NCBI RefSeq assembly: GCF_028858725.1
Contig: NC_084767.1
Location: forward strand, 34,885,519-34,949,518
Source of the DNA: Colius striatus
Taxonomy: Eukaryota > Chordata > Aves > Coliiformes > Coliidae
Direction of reading: 5' to 3'
Length of the DNA stretch: 64,000 nt
In this document: positions 1-15,293 of the stretch, one piece after another
How positions within the stretch are numbered: the first letter of the stretch is position 1
How the letters are laid out: each line of letters opens with the position of its first letter
The notes under the pieces: generated by a model
The model's input: only the letters and a program-made list of their open reading frames with translations
Told to the model about the DNA's origin: nothing
The model's database searches: none
Program-made: the position numbers and the translations under genes

Positions 1-3234
<3,234 letters not shown>

Positions 3235-6200
3235 ATTTAGATTGTCTTGACATTTTTATGGGCAACTACTGGGAAAAAAATGGAATCAGTTGACTGGACC
3301 TTTCTGATCATACTATCTGCATTGTTTTAACAATTTATGGCACTGTCATAAATTGAATTGCTTGTACAATTGGCAGTTTGGAAGCACATTGAGACGTTCA
3401 GGAGGAAGCAGCAGCTGACTTGAACTTTCTGCATATGAAGACTCCGGTTCTATTTCTCTCCTGCATTTTTAAACACTGAAAACAAAGACTAATCATAATC
3501 TTTTGCCATTTAAAGGACCGGTTGTTGTGATGCTGTGTGTCCTTTGACTTTTTTCCCATTAAAACAAAAATTGCAAGACCAACCTGCTGATCCCATTTAC
3601 CATTGTAATCTGCAAAGGGAGAGGCCATCAGATGGTTTTGCAAGATGTCTTTTGTATGAAAACGTGTATTTTGTAACAGAAGTTTGCCTTTTCTGGTGCA
3701 TAGCAGATGGTATTTAGGTGACACTTACCTGGCCTCCCCCTCATCCTTTTCATTTTTTGTAGGGAAAGTTCTTTTTTACTAGGACCAAAGGATCGCTGAA
3801 GTATTTCAGCAGTCTCAAATTATGTGAAAAGCTGAACAGCTCCAGCCCTAAGGAAAATAAGAAAAGTTAAAAAGCAGTGTTTAGTATATAGCTTTTGGGG
3901 TCTCTTTTAGTTGGAAGTTTGTGCTTCAGGTAAGTCACATTCTTAAAACTTCTTTCACAGAATTCCCATCATTGTTGGTTTATTGACTGGAAAATTGCAT
4001 TTTAAAGCACTTGCCCTATTATTGTTCTATTTGTCCATAGGATATTTGTGCAGAGGTGTTAAAAAAAAACGTTATCCTCTTACTCAGTATTCTTTTTTCC
4101 AGAAAATATGCCAGTTGTCTCTTAGAGGCTTGTATGGCTGCCTACAGAGTTAGCCAGCCTGAACTATTAATCACTTGTTGGTGCAAATGTACTCTGACAT
4201 GACTCATCACTGTAATATAGATCCTGGCCACACAATACTGAAATATCTGTGCATGATTTCCTCCCTTTGTCATAGTGGTATTTTGTGCGTCTGTTGAAGG
4301 TTGATGGTTTGTCAGGCATGGTATCTGTTACATAGAAGTTTACAGCAACAGATACATGTTCTCCCTTTTTGCCTAGCAACATGATTTTTTGCTAGCTGGC
4401 CATCCTGATATGCAGCAGTTTATGACTCCTTTGAAATGATAATGCAAGATTAAAATGGAGGGGAAAGGCAAAACAGAAACTGTGCAGGAACTTCAGTGAG
4501 ATTTCTCATGTGTTCCTGGAGTGCATTACTGGGGTTTGAGTAAATGCAATATAGATATGCAAAAAAGCTGCAGTGGCCTGAGTATACCCATGTTGTATCA
4601 ATTTACAAATCAAGTTGACCTCGTAACTCTTTTACAGAGTTAGATTCAGTAATTTCAAAGTAAGTGTCGTCGTGGACAGTCTCTAGGTCTGAATATTGGT
4701 CTGTTACACACAAGCAGTTCTTGCTGGCTTGCATATACATAGCTGACATGAATCAGTTGCATACTCAGGTCCCCTCATAACTGCATCTATTTAAAGATGA
4801 TACTGCAAATATGTCAGTTTTTGTTCAGTGCTTAATATGCTAAATTAGGTTGCCAACATTTCACATGGGAGAAAAGAAATACCAGCACACGTCTGCAGAT
4901 AGTCATAGTTCTGATGCATGTTTACTGTTTCTTTAAGTCCTACATAAATAACTGTGATAGTGATGTACTTTATTCAGCAAGTGTAAATCAGACTAACATG
5001 CACAAGTCATGTGTCCATAGTGTAATGAACCCCTTTTTTTAAAACATTGTGCAAAAATTCAGCAAATGAAAAAATGAACTAGGAAGTGTTAAAATATTAG
5101 ACCTGTTAAACTGACAAACAGGAAGAATTTCTTTCCCATCAAAATAGAAAGGACTATGGAGACGGGACTGAAGAACTCTGTTTTGAAGTAGGCTCTGAAT
5201 TACACTGAAGAAGTTGTTGAGGGACAGAGTATAAAAATAAGCAGCTTTATGTATCAAATTCGTGTCATTTGGACAGTTGATAATTCGGTTTTAGGTTTTG
5301 TGGATATTAATTAGTTTCTTCTGAAGCAGCTGTAGTGCAATTTGAAGTCTAAAATGTACTGCTTTAGAATTGTTTAAACCTGATATGACTTAATTTGTGG
5401 AAAATCAGATCAGGTGAAGGAAGTGCTTGTAAATCTGTTTTCTCTTTCTGTAACCGTAGCATGTAAAGAGCTTCTCCATCAATGCCAAACTGCCTAGTGC
5501 TTTATCAGGAGATCTTAACTGAGTGGTTAAGAACCAAAGGGCTAAATTTAACAGCCTTTATTACAGCCTTGAGACTTAACTGACTTCACCAAAACTGCAT
5601 TCTGGTGTTTGCTTTCATCACAGAGTGACTCTCCCAAATAGCAGTGGGCTTCCTTATCCCAGAACTTTGTTTTGCACCTGTTGTTGTAGTACTTGAGCCT
5701 CTCTTTGGTAGTTTACATTTATGTTGTTGAACAAAGTACTGTACAAATTAGTGAGCTGCTCTGATAAAAACCAAATGTAAATGTGTAAGTTCTTTTACTT
5801 TTTATAAAAACCAACTAAATTCAGGACAACATTCAGTCTTTTTTTTTATATGCAGGACAACTCTACTATTGCCATGGCAGCTCTACCTTATGTAATCCAT
5901 GCTAAAGGCTCAGAAATTGAGGAAATATGACAGCTCTTGTTCCAAGACCAGCTTTTACATTTGTGCATACGAAAATTAGCCTTAAACTTTTTATGTGCTG
6001 TCTGATGCAATAGCAAAGCTGTTAGTTTTTAAATCGATAAATAAAATTTATTTCAAAATAGCTTTGAGGGTACACGGAGCTTTTAAAAACTTATGTACAA
6101 AGTGGGATATTTGGGGTTTGAGGGGTTTTAAAAGTCAAGCACAGTTTTACTGAAAGAGTTCAGGTTCTTTCGGGGTACTTTAAATCCTAACTATGCATAG

Positions 6201-7268
6201 ACCTAGTCAGTTCCTTGATTGCATACTTTGTAGTGTAAGAAAAATTAAAGATCTGTTTTTATGCACAACTTGACACACTTGATACTCTTGGGGTTTTGGT
6301 ATTTTACACTTCTAGCCACACATAAAGGCTGGCAGCAGCATTCAGTAAAACTGACAGTTGATTTTGTGATGTACTAAATGGCATACCTCCAGTTGTAAGT
6401 TCTACAGTCATAAGGAAGTTGGTCATTTTTGTAATTAAGGTCTGTGGTGGCAGCTATGGCTATTGGAATCCTTCTTTTAAAAACTCAAGGCACAAAGAAA
6501 GAGGACTGGCTTCTAAAAGTTTGACCTGCTTCAGCTGTTCTTTCCTTGCTTGGTGCCATAGTCCCGTAGCAACAAAATGAGGTACTTGGAAAAGTAACAG
6601 ATAATGCTTGAGTACATAAATCTTGGAAACAAATTCTTGTTTGCACATACCTATCCCAAGGAAAGAAAGAAGGGAGTAAAAATTAAATATTGCATATTGT
6701 GGAAATAAGTGATTGCTGTGTTTGATTTATGTAAAGCAATAGCAGCTTTTAAAAATGTGTTTAGTCTCAGATATTTTTTTGGTTGGTTCTAAAATACAAT
6801 TTACTAGAATTCAGAATCTGAGATGGTTGGAAAACACTGAAGCTGAGCCTTCTGGGAAGATAAGTCATATCTGTCAACCTTCCTTCTGCCTCAGGCCTAA
6901 CTTTTTGTTGCTTATTGAGTTTAATACAGTTCAGTGGTACAGCAATAATTCCTTGATGAAGTATTATCTGTTTTCTCCCTGCCATCTCTGAAATGCAAAC
7001 TGTTTTCTTCACAATAACTCACTGACAGTGATGGCCGTATTTCCTTGCTAAGAACCTAATAGCTTCTCTGTGAAACTGAAAGGATGAAGGATAATGCATG
7101 GAAAGTCACTAGAGACTTGCAGTTAGAGATCAGTGCTGCAGGTTGACTTCGTAGGTATCTTGATTTCCATTTGACTCATTGTGCACACACACACATATGG
7201 TTAGCGTAGGTCTAGGTGCTGCTTTTATCTTTATGGTTTGAGGCAGGAATGGTATTTTTTTATGGATA

Positions 7269-7337
7269 GATTTGGGGGGTTGGACTAGACGATCTGTAAA
7301 GGTCCCTTCCAACCCCTACCATTCTGTGATTCTGTGA
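7269..7337 (+). repeat. CR1 LINE 3' tail
   Basis: Matches the CR1 3' end as seen in the other copies here (gttggactaga.gatct.taaaggtcccttcc), followed by the terminal 8-bp repeat units attctgtg. It is only about 70 bp long, typical of severe 5' truncation, and lies within the presumed FAM117B 3' UTR. Confidence 0.85.
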
Positions 7338-8736
7338 ATTGCAGACCAGTTCTCATCTAGAACTGATGTGCGCTTACACATAATACCCAAAGCTTGTGTG
7401 CCGTTCTCCCTTGTTCTCATGAAATTAATATAACCTGCAAAAAAAGCCCCTTGACTTAAAAGCACCCAAAGGCTTGAGAATGTTAGGACTGTATTTCCTC
7501 CATATAGTTCCATAGTTTAAGTGTGTGCCCTTCATCAAATGTTGTAGGCTAAAGATGATGTTATGGTTAGACCCAAACCAGGTTAATATGAATTAAAACA
7601 AAAATGTTCACTCTTAGTAAAGGTAGTAGAAGGTAGGCCTTTCCTAAACTAGAGAGGTGAAAAGCGCTGTGGAAGAATTGGTTTCATGGTTATCAAAGAG
7701 TTCTTATGGAATTGTATTACTAAAGGTGGTTATGCAGGAAAACAAAATGACCCCATCTTTGTAAGATGTACCTGTAAATTTTCTTGGCATGACTTTGAGT
7801 GTGCAGCAACTCTGAAAATAGGTTCTGCTCTTGGCACTTTGTTTATACGAAGAATGACCTAGATGCCTCGTTGTGAAACTGGGGCTTTTCAAGTCAAGTA
7901 GGAGAGAATGTTAATTACTCACAAGTGTGTGAAATTCCAGTCCTGTACCAAACTGAACTGCAACAGTCTTTCTGAGTGCTCCAAATGTAAATGGTATCCC
8001 GTTACTGTTGGCTTGATTTCATTGCATGTCATCAGTAAATAAGGTATGGTCTTTGATTAATGGTTCTTCATTGGCATTTGTATCTGACTACAGAGACTTC
8101 TGTTAGTGTGGGCAGATCTAAATTGCAGAAGAACACTTTGCCCGATAGGACTGCAAGTTAACATTTCTTACACTAATTCCTTTACAACCAACTCTCTTTA
8201 GAAAGCCTAGTACACTAAAAAGATTGGAAAAACCTTCCTGGACACCTCATTCACCCTAATTGTCAGTGTGCTGATAGTTACAGAAGAATATTGCTTGGTT
8301 TTATTCTAAATTATTTCATTTACTTAAACATGTAAAACTGCCGTTAGGTTTGCCTTCATATGAAATCGGCTGGTATGTTTTCCTCTGTTACACTGTGATA
8401 ACTTGTGGAGGTGTTCTTGCGTATGTTCTACTTGTTGCATGTAAAGCAATTTTTTGTTGTTCTGTTTTAAGCAAGTGGAATTCCAGGGATGTTCTGCAAA
8501 AAGGGCCTATTCTGAGGTGATGTACACTGGTGTAAAACTGGAGCAGCTCAACTAATTTCAGTGGAATTCTTGATTTACACTAGTCTTTGCTGTGTATAGT
8601 TATGCCAGTACTATTTTGCACAATGTTATTTTTAATCTTGATTTCTGACTGGTGAACTGTTTCTACTGAAAACAGTAAAAATTTTAGAAACTGCAGTAGC
8701 AGAATGTTTTTGGGATAATTTTTTTTTTTTGCCTCA

Positions 8737-8742
8737 AATAAA
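8737..8742 (+). terminator. FAM117B: Candidate distal poly(A) signal of FAM117B
   Basis: AATAAA directly after a T-rich run. Another AATAAA follows at 8851-8856, and an upstream candidate lies at 6040-6045. Which one is used cannot be decided from sequence alone. Confidence 0.45.
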
Positions 8743-8856
8743 AAGTCGTCACTTTGAGCTATGGGCTAATCTTGGATTTATTTTAGCAAGGAGCTTCATG
8801 TGCTCTGGCAGCCTGAAGATTTGTGTGAGGATAGTAGGCATTTTACTTCAAATAAA

Positions 8857-11800
8857 ATATGCACTTTTAAGCCCTTTAGAGGAAATTCATTGGAGTGAAA
8901 ATCTCTGATACCCTTATTCCTCCAGTGCTTCCTCAGAATAGTCCTAAGAATCTACCTTTCCCTATTCTCATCTGCAGTAGTTTTTTTTTAGTTCCTGAGC
9001 ACTTTATGGTTCCACTAGTAGGGAAAGATGCCACAAGTCCTGGATTTTGGGAACAGAGAGTTCAGCATATGTTTTCCTTGGAGTGAAGTCAGGAGAAAAA
9101 GAACCTGGATTCTTGCTGGTAGGTTCATAGGGATAGTCAATAAAATGCAACTGACAAAGCCTACCTGAGAAGACATTTTAGCTTTTTTTAAGTAGTCTCA
9201 TATTCTATGTGTTTCTGTTCACTCAAAACAAGCTTCTTTCTTCATGAGCAGAATTTTGAATGAGAACTCCTTTATATTAGAAATAGTGAGCTAGAGAAAT
9301 TATTTATTTTGGAGTGTCTTGCTTAATTTTGTATTAAATTGAAGTCTAATTTATCTAAAAGGCATGGAGCAATTCCTTTTCTGGAAAACCATTGTTAGCT
9401 GTATTTCATTCCAGGGAGCTAGAGGATTTCCATTGTGTACCTCTCAAAGCAGGGCTGGCTTGTGCTTTTCCATTGGTGGAAAGCACCCTGAGACAGCAAA
9501 TACATGAGACAGCATTGTCAAGTTGTCATTTCACAGCCGGAGACCATGGGTAAATTTGCCCCTGAGAAACTCTTTAAAATGTAAAAGAGGCATTAACAGT
9601 TGTTGAAGACTGGAGCTGAATCCAGGAGTCTCTTCAGTATTTGGTTCTTTCTTACATTTTATTCTTTTTCACTTGCTTAGTTTTCTTCAGATGTCTACGT
9701 ATCTCCAGGTGAACAAGATCCGATTCTTTTCACAATGGGCTGTGACTGTATTCTCCATTAAACTATTTCTTCACAACTAATTACAAATGTAATAGTTATG
9801 GTTTCATGCATGTAAGGATGATTTTATTGTAAATGCATCTGGTATTAAAATTCTTTTCACAGCTCATATTACATGTAGATAAACACATGAAGAAGCCAGT
9901 GAAGTTATCCTATGAAGACAAAGAGAACTGAAAGTAACTTTGTGTGGTGAGCAATGACAGTCTTCCAATTCAAGGTTCACTGTTTTCATTGTGACCAGTT
10001 ATTTTCCTTAGTTAAATATCTACTCATTTCCTTACTTCAGACTGAGAGAGAGAGAACGGGACAGGAGACTAGCTAGGGGAATTTCTCTGGTATCTGTTTT
10101 TTCTTAATTAGGTCTGACTGCATAGGAAATTGATACAGAAGTTCTAAGCCGAAGGCTGTATGTGTTTTATCCTATCGCCTTGTCCTCTTGCCTCCTCTTG
10201 TCTCTCTCTTTGGTTAAAACAGGACAGAGAAAATAAATCAGGTGAAGTACTTCCACACTTAAAATAGGCTGTGTTCATCACTACTATATGTACCCTTTTT
10301 CCTGCCAAACAAGCCTTATTTGCCTGCTCCTGCACTATGTTTACAACACACTGTTTCATACCTGAAGCCCTGTAACTGATTATCCTGTTGATGTAGGAAC
10401 ATGTCTGTAATGAGCAACACTTTCACAATGAGGGACTATTGCTTGTAGGAAAGAAAAAAAACAGTAGTAGATTAAAAACTAATTACTTCAAGCAAAGTAG
10501 AACACTGTTAATTCCTGCACTTATGAGCATGGTATGTAACTGCTGTGATTAAGCTGTTAATTAAGAAATTCTTTATTACATGATGAGTTGTGGATGCCTT
10601 TTCTAACTATAGATGCATAGCTGACCAGTGTAAACACTGTTTCGCTTCTTTATTTTTCCAGACCTCTTAAGTTAATTGCAACTTATGGCAGAACTTCACC
10701 TACAGCCTGTTGTGCTGGACAAATTAACAAGAAGGCCCAAATCTTTTTTGTGACTTTTGCAAATTCAAGATTTTTATTGTCTTCAGAATATTATTCTGTA
10801 TACAGAATTCATAGAGGCACTTCTCAGCTGCAAGACATATTTAGGTGCTATGTAAGGTAGATGAAGCAGAATTTTTGTGATTTGCAGGTAAAATCACCTG
10901 TAATTGCTGCAGTGAATACAGTTAACATCAGCTAGGAAACTACAAACTGGAATGAGCAGTTGGATAATTATGCTTTACTTATCTCTTGAGATGAAGTTTT
11001 TATATCCATTTTCTGCTTAAATAGAGCAGTTTGTTTTAAGAAAATAGAAAAAACTAGACCATTCTCAACATTTTGTGATGTGTAGATTTTTAATCCCTTA
11101 TTAAGAGGTTGCTTAACAGCATGTTCCTGCAGTAGGTATGGAACAATTCCCTTTCCTCACAGAGATAATTATCTTTTCATAATGACTTCTGGTGCAAGTT
11201 GTAAGCTATCTTTTCAGTCCATAAAGTTGACCTTCGGGTTTTCGGGAGCTTTTTCCTAAATTTCAACAGATTTCTTTAAATAAAACTGCAAGGGGATGTC
11301 CTTTCCTGAAGAGTAGGATGGATGGCAGCATTCTTCAGATGTGTAACAGCTGCCAACCCAAATTATCAATATCCATCCATAATGTAAGCCAGATACATAG
11401 AAAGTGGCAGGTCACATAGTTTAGGAGTCCCAATATGGTGTGATTCTAATGGGAAACTGCAACCTCTGGGCAGCATCAAATGCAGCTATTCATAAACCAT
11501 AGTTACAGAAACATGTCTTTAGTTGCATTGTTTGTTTAAAGTACTATTGACTGACTGTCTACCTATTCTCCACAGCATGTTCAGTTGTGCCATACATCTC
11601 TTTAGAGACACATCCTTAATTAAATTAGCCTTTAAAATCCACTGCTGTGCAGTCAGAACTGACAAGGTTTGAAATGCAAGAGCAGCTAAAATCTGCATAA
11701 ACTAAAAGAAATGTTCAAACTATGGCCTGCAGTGTAATTCTCTGTGGCCTACAGTTTACTGCAACCCACAGAGGATTGATATTTTTTGTGCTGCAGTAAG

Positions 11801-11969
11801 TTAATTACAAGTTAAGGCAGAGCTTGACCAATATAATTTTGTACTGGGCAAATTCATATCCAGTCTGGATTTTTGTGTGTGTGTGTTTCTTTGGCTATGA
11901 AGATTTTAGCCATGAGATTGCCAAGTGCCCTCATTTTTGGCACACTGGATTTATGTTTCCAACTGTGGT
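8857..11969. other. Intergenic, no gene seen
   Basis: AT-rich sequence with no exon, repeat family or RNA gene that I can recognise. In human the 3' exons of ICA1L would be expected on the minus strand in this general interval; none is visible here. Confidence 0.6.
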
Positions 11970-13503
11970 TGTTCTGGTTTAGCAAGGAGCAGCTTTTGCT
12001 TGGTAACAGGGGCAGCGGGCTGCAGTGAAGACCCGGTAAAGAGTTTGTGGACTTTCCCCCGATTCGTGGGTTCACACCCACCTCCGGCCCGGCTGGGCCA
12101 ATCTGGCGCCTCTGCCAGCACTATTTAGGGGATGGGAATTTGAAATGCTGGCAGGAGGTGTAAGAGTGACACAAGATGGAGGCGGCCACGCGGACCCTTC
12201 AGCCAGAGAAGGAGGAAGGAAGGAGGAGCACTAGACCAGAGACTCCTCTGCAAGCCGTGGCGAGAATGCAGCTGTACCCCTGCAACCCATGCAGGGCCAT
12301 GGCAGGACTGAGAGCCACCAGCAGCTCCATGTGAGTGAGCCCGGACGGGAGAGGGACTGTGTGGGGAGACGGCCATGGCCCAGGCCGTGTTGGAGAGCCT
12401 GCACGCCGCAGAGCAGCCCCACACGAGAGGCAGAGAGGAGCTGCAGCCTTTGGAGTCAGTGCGCGTCGGAGCAGCCCGTGCAGGGCTGCCGTGTGTGTGG
12501 CACCCCACGGACTTGCAGGGAGGACTGGTGTGGAGCTGACTTGCGGAAACAGACTCTATAACTCAAAGAGTTATAAAGAAGGTATGTTTATTCGGCGCCG
12601 GGCACACGGGGGATCGCTCCACCTCAAACGTGCGCACCCGATTCGGCAACTTGCTTGACTTATATTTGTTACAAAGTTACAAAATCATATGATGACATTA
12701 TCCGCCTAGACAAAGACACAACCTGTCCCCGGTTTCGCATGTAAATTAGGTCTTTTCTTCCTTTCATTTGCCTGGGGTCTCACGGTGATGGCCGGTGATG
12801 GTCTTTGGGGCCTTGGGGGATGAAGGCCGGTAAGTCCTGAGGCTTTCTCACCCCTGATCTTTGCACAACTTTAGATATCACTTGGTCCCTTGCAGAACCG
12901 GTTTCTGCCCTCAAGGAAGTTGGAGGACCCCGGAGGTATTGTGTGAGGAGATAAGCGTGACCTTTTACAGCTTGTGCGAATTTTGTCCTGTCTGAAAAGT
13001 AAGCTTTACACTATTGTGATAAGTTGGTATAAGGTTTATTAGTACATGTTAGTATAAAGCTCTACATAAGGGCCCACCTGTCCTGAGAAGGGACAAACGG
13101 CAGAAGCTATCGGGAATAGACTTACTGAAACCTCCACTCCCTGCCTCCCCGAGCCGGGGTGGGGGGGTGGGGCAAGGTAAAACCACCGGGATCAGGGCTC
13201 TGAGCCCGGGAAGAGGGGAGGGGTGGCAAGAAGGTGTTCTTCAAAAGGCTGGTTGGACTCTTCACTGATATATTACTCAGTGTTGTTTTATTTTGGTTAT
13301 GTTTTGGAGTTTTAAGGTTATGTTTTAGTTGATATTACATTAAATTATTTTCTGTTTTCTTCCCCAAGCCCAGTAGCCTGGTCTGTTTTGTCCTGAACCT
13401 TAAGCGGCAATTAAGCTCTCCCTGCCCTTTGGCAATTCTCAGCCTCTTCGGTACTTGAAGCTAATCGTGGTCTTTTGTTCTCTGACGGACCTAAACCACG
13501 ACA
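11970..13503 (+). mobile_element. ERVL-type solo LTR carrying a nested LTR
   Basis: GC-rich block in AT-rich surroundings. It starts TGTTCTGGTTTAGCAAGGAG and ends CTAAACCACGACA, with TG...CA ends and matching terminal inverted stretches, as in avian ERVL LTRs. Flanks are gtggt (11965-11969) and ctggt (13504-13508), a 5-bp target duplication with one mismatch. The stretch at about 13340-13440 (attaaattattttctgtttt, then ccccaagccc) is typical of the 3' part of these LTRs. Without the inner insertion (12542-13095) the LTR is about 980 bp. Family assignment is from pattern memory. Confidence 0.7.
12542..13095 (-). mobile_element. Second LTR, nested, minus strand
   Basis: Read on the minus strand it has an R-region-like poly(A) signal (gccgaataaacatacc) followed about 30 bases on by the end ...gtttccgca, and a possible start tgtcccttctcaggacagg. 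Sequence character differs from the outer LTR on both sides. I could not find a clean target duplication, so the edges, especially 13095, are approximate. It could be an avian ERVK or ERVL LTR. Confidence 0.55.
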
Positions 13504-14261
13504 CTGGTAGAAACAGTGCTCAGTCTCAGCTTTGTTTCCAAAAAAAGTCCTGTGAAATTACAGATAACTATCAGAAAAATTCTAAAGCTTTCAACGTGCA
13601 GTTAAAAATGAAAACTCAGCTTCCTCAGGGTTGGGAAATTATACTATCATCTATCCACTTTGATGTCCCAAATACAGTTTTGCTGTCTCAGAGGTCGAAG
13701 TCCAAAGCATGTGATTTCCTTGAAGATAAAACGATTTGAAAGAGTCCATTGTATGCCCGTGAGTTTTTTTCCTGGAACTTGTATTTGCCTGGTAACCTCA
13801 GGGATTTTATTTTTAGAAGACCATGGGATAAAAAGTTATTAGCTAAATCTAATCCCCCCGCCCCCCATGATGCATCAGGAAACAAATCTTTCTGCATTGT
13901 ACCATACCAGCTTAATCAGCTTTTAAACAGCTCCAAAATGTCCCAAAGACAATGTGTTAAGGACTGGATCACTCTTAAAGCTGATAGTAGGATTCTTTAA
14001 TGCTGTTCTCCTTGCAACTTAAGTGTCCCCCATCATGCTGGCTGATAATATGTTTGGAGTGGGATTTTAAGCTTTTTAACGAAAAAAATCAAATTAGTCT
14101 CTTTTGAAGAGCACTGTAACAAAGTAACTGTAAATATTTGTATGTTGGATAAATATTATAAACATTAAGTAGTTCAGCTTCTGAATATCCAGTAGTATCT
14201 AGATTTGAAAGGAATTCAGATCTACAAAAAGACTGAACGACGTAGATACAGTTTCAGTCCT
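13504..14261. other. Intergenic, no gene seen
   Basis: Between the ERVL LTR and the CR1 that hosts the provirus. Overlapping small open frames (13455-14000) share no recognisable protein similarity and have no exon-like borders. Confidence 0.6.
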
Positions 14262-14297
14262 AGAATCATAGAATCACAGAATGGTAGGGGTTGGAAA
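14262..14297 (-). repeat. CR1 3' end, left of the provirus
   Basis: Minus-strand CR1 terminus (tagaatcatagaatcacaga and then ggtaggggttggaaa). It continues at 21086 on the other side of the provirus, so the two pieces were one CR1 before integration. Confidence 0.88.
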
Positions 14298-14809
14298 TGT
14301 GAGAAATATTGATGTTGCTTTTGCAGAATCCGAAAGAAATTAAGACAAGGAATTTTGACGGCTGTCTGCCTCTGTATAATGGAAATCAGTGGTCTAACCA
14401 TGACTGTTATCTGCCTCTGTGTAGTGTAAATCAGTGGATTAACCATGACTGTTATCTGCCTCTGTGTAGCGTAAATCAGTGGACTAACCATGAGACTGTT
14501 ATCTGTTTGTTTGTAATTAGAGTTTAAATCTTAGGATTGTGGGGGAATCCACGATAAGATACAAAAACCAGACATCCTCTGAGGAGGATTTTAGGCGCCC
14601 CGAGAAGTTGTAAATCTTGGAGTACCTAATCAATGGGGAAACAAGGGAGGGACCTTGCGGCCTGGATAGGGAATAAAAAGCCAAATGTTGTATCCATCGG
14701 GTGTGCCTACTAGCTAGGACACCAGCTCTTGCAAGAACGCTTAATAAAAGTGCTTCACTGCAGCGTCTGACCTGAGTCTTTCACGAGAAAACTTGTTTTG
14801 TTTCTCACA
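14298..14809 (+). repeat. 5' LTR of the provirus (512 bp)
   Basis: Starts TGTGAGAAATATTGATG and ends TTTGTTTCTCACA. U3 contains three copies of a 45-bp direct repeat in about 14385-14500 (aaatcagtgg..taaccatga, then ctgttatctgcctctgtgta). A TATA-like aataaaaag lies near 14671 and a poly(A) signal AATAAA at 14743-14748. Confidence 0.93.
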
Positions 14810-14811
14810 GT

Positions 14812-14829
14812 TGGGGGCTCGTCTGGGAT
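14812..14829 (+). promoter_or_regulatory. Primer binding site, tRNA-Pro type
   Basis: TGGGGGCTCGTCTGGGAT, two bases after the 5' LTR. It differs at one position (T for C) from the tRNA-Pro primer site known from murine leukaemia virus-type retroviruses. Confidence 0.9.
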
Positions 14830-15293
14830 ATGAAGTCGTCTTCTTGGGGGACCTCTGTCGCTGAAGGACGGGAAGACGCGTCCCGTTGATTTCAACGGTC
14901 CCGTGAATCATCAACAGGGGTTCCAGAGGAGACTGACTGGATCCTGAGACCAAGTTTTAAAGGCAGACCCAGTGAACCACAGAGGGGAAGGATAGGAATG
15001 GTAGGCACGATCATATCAACCAGGAAACTCTGTGCACAGACCAAGGTAAGAAAAGTGACTATTAAGTATTACTTTGGTGGTCGGGTATCCAGGGTAAGAA
15101 AATTGACTATTAAGTATTACCTGGATGGGGCATTCTGAGAGACTTTCTGTGTGCATGTGTGTGCTTGAGACGTACCACAGGTACGAAGTGAGTACGGAGT
15201 CTGGATCCACGGTTCTGTTGTTCCACGAGGAAAACAAATGGAGAAGGACGAAGCAAAAGCACAGAGTGACAGTAAAAGTCTTGGGAAGTCAGA

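Larger units (their letters stand above)
3235..8856 (+). other. FAM117B: Probable long FAM117B 3' UTR
   Basis: No coding exon is seen after the stop for more than 5 kb. AATAAA signals occur at 6040-6045, 8737-8742 and 8851-8856, which would give alternative 3' UTRs of about 2.8 to 5.6 kb. The human gene also has a multi-kilobase 3' UTR. The extent is inferred; only the signals are seen. A short CR1 tail lies inside (7269-7337). Confidence 0.5.

Noticed and set aside
3535-3724. Small open frames on both strands after the FAM117B stop
   Set aside because: No similarity and no splice sites; they lie in the presumed 3' UTR.
12125-12658. Several 63-127 codon frames near 12.1-12.7 kb
   Set aside because: They fall across the GC-rich ERVL LTR and its junction with the nested LTR; no conserved motifs.
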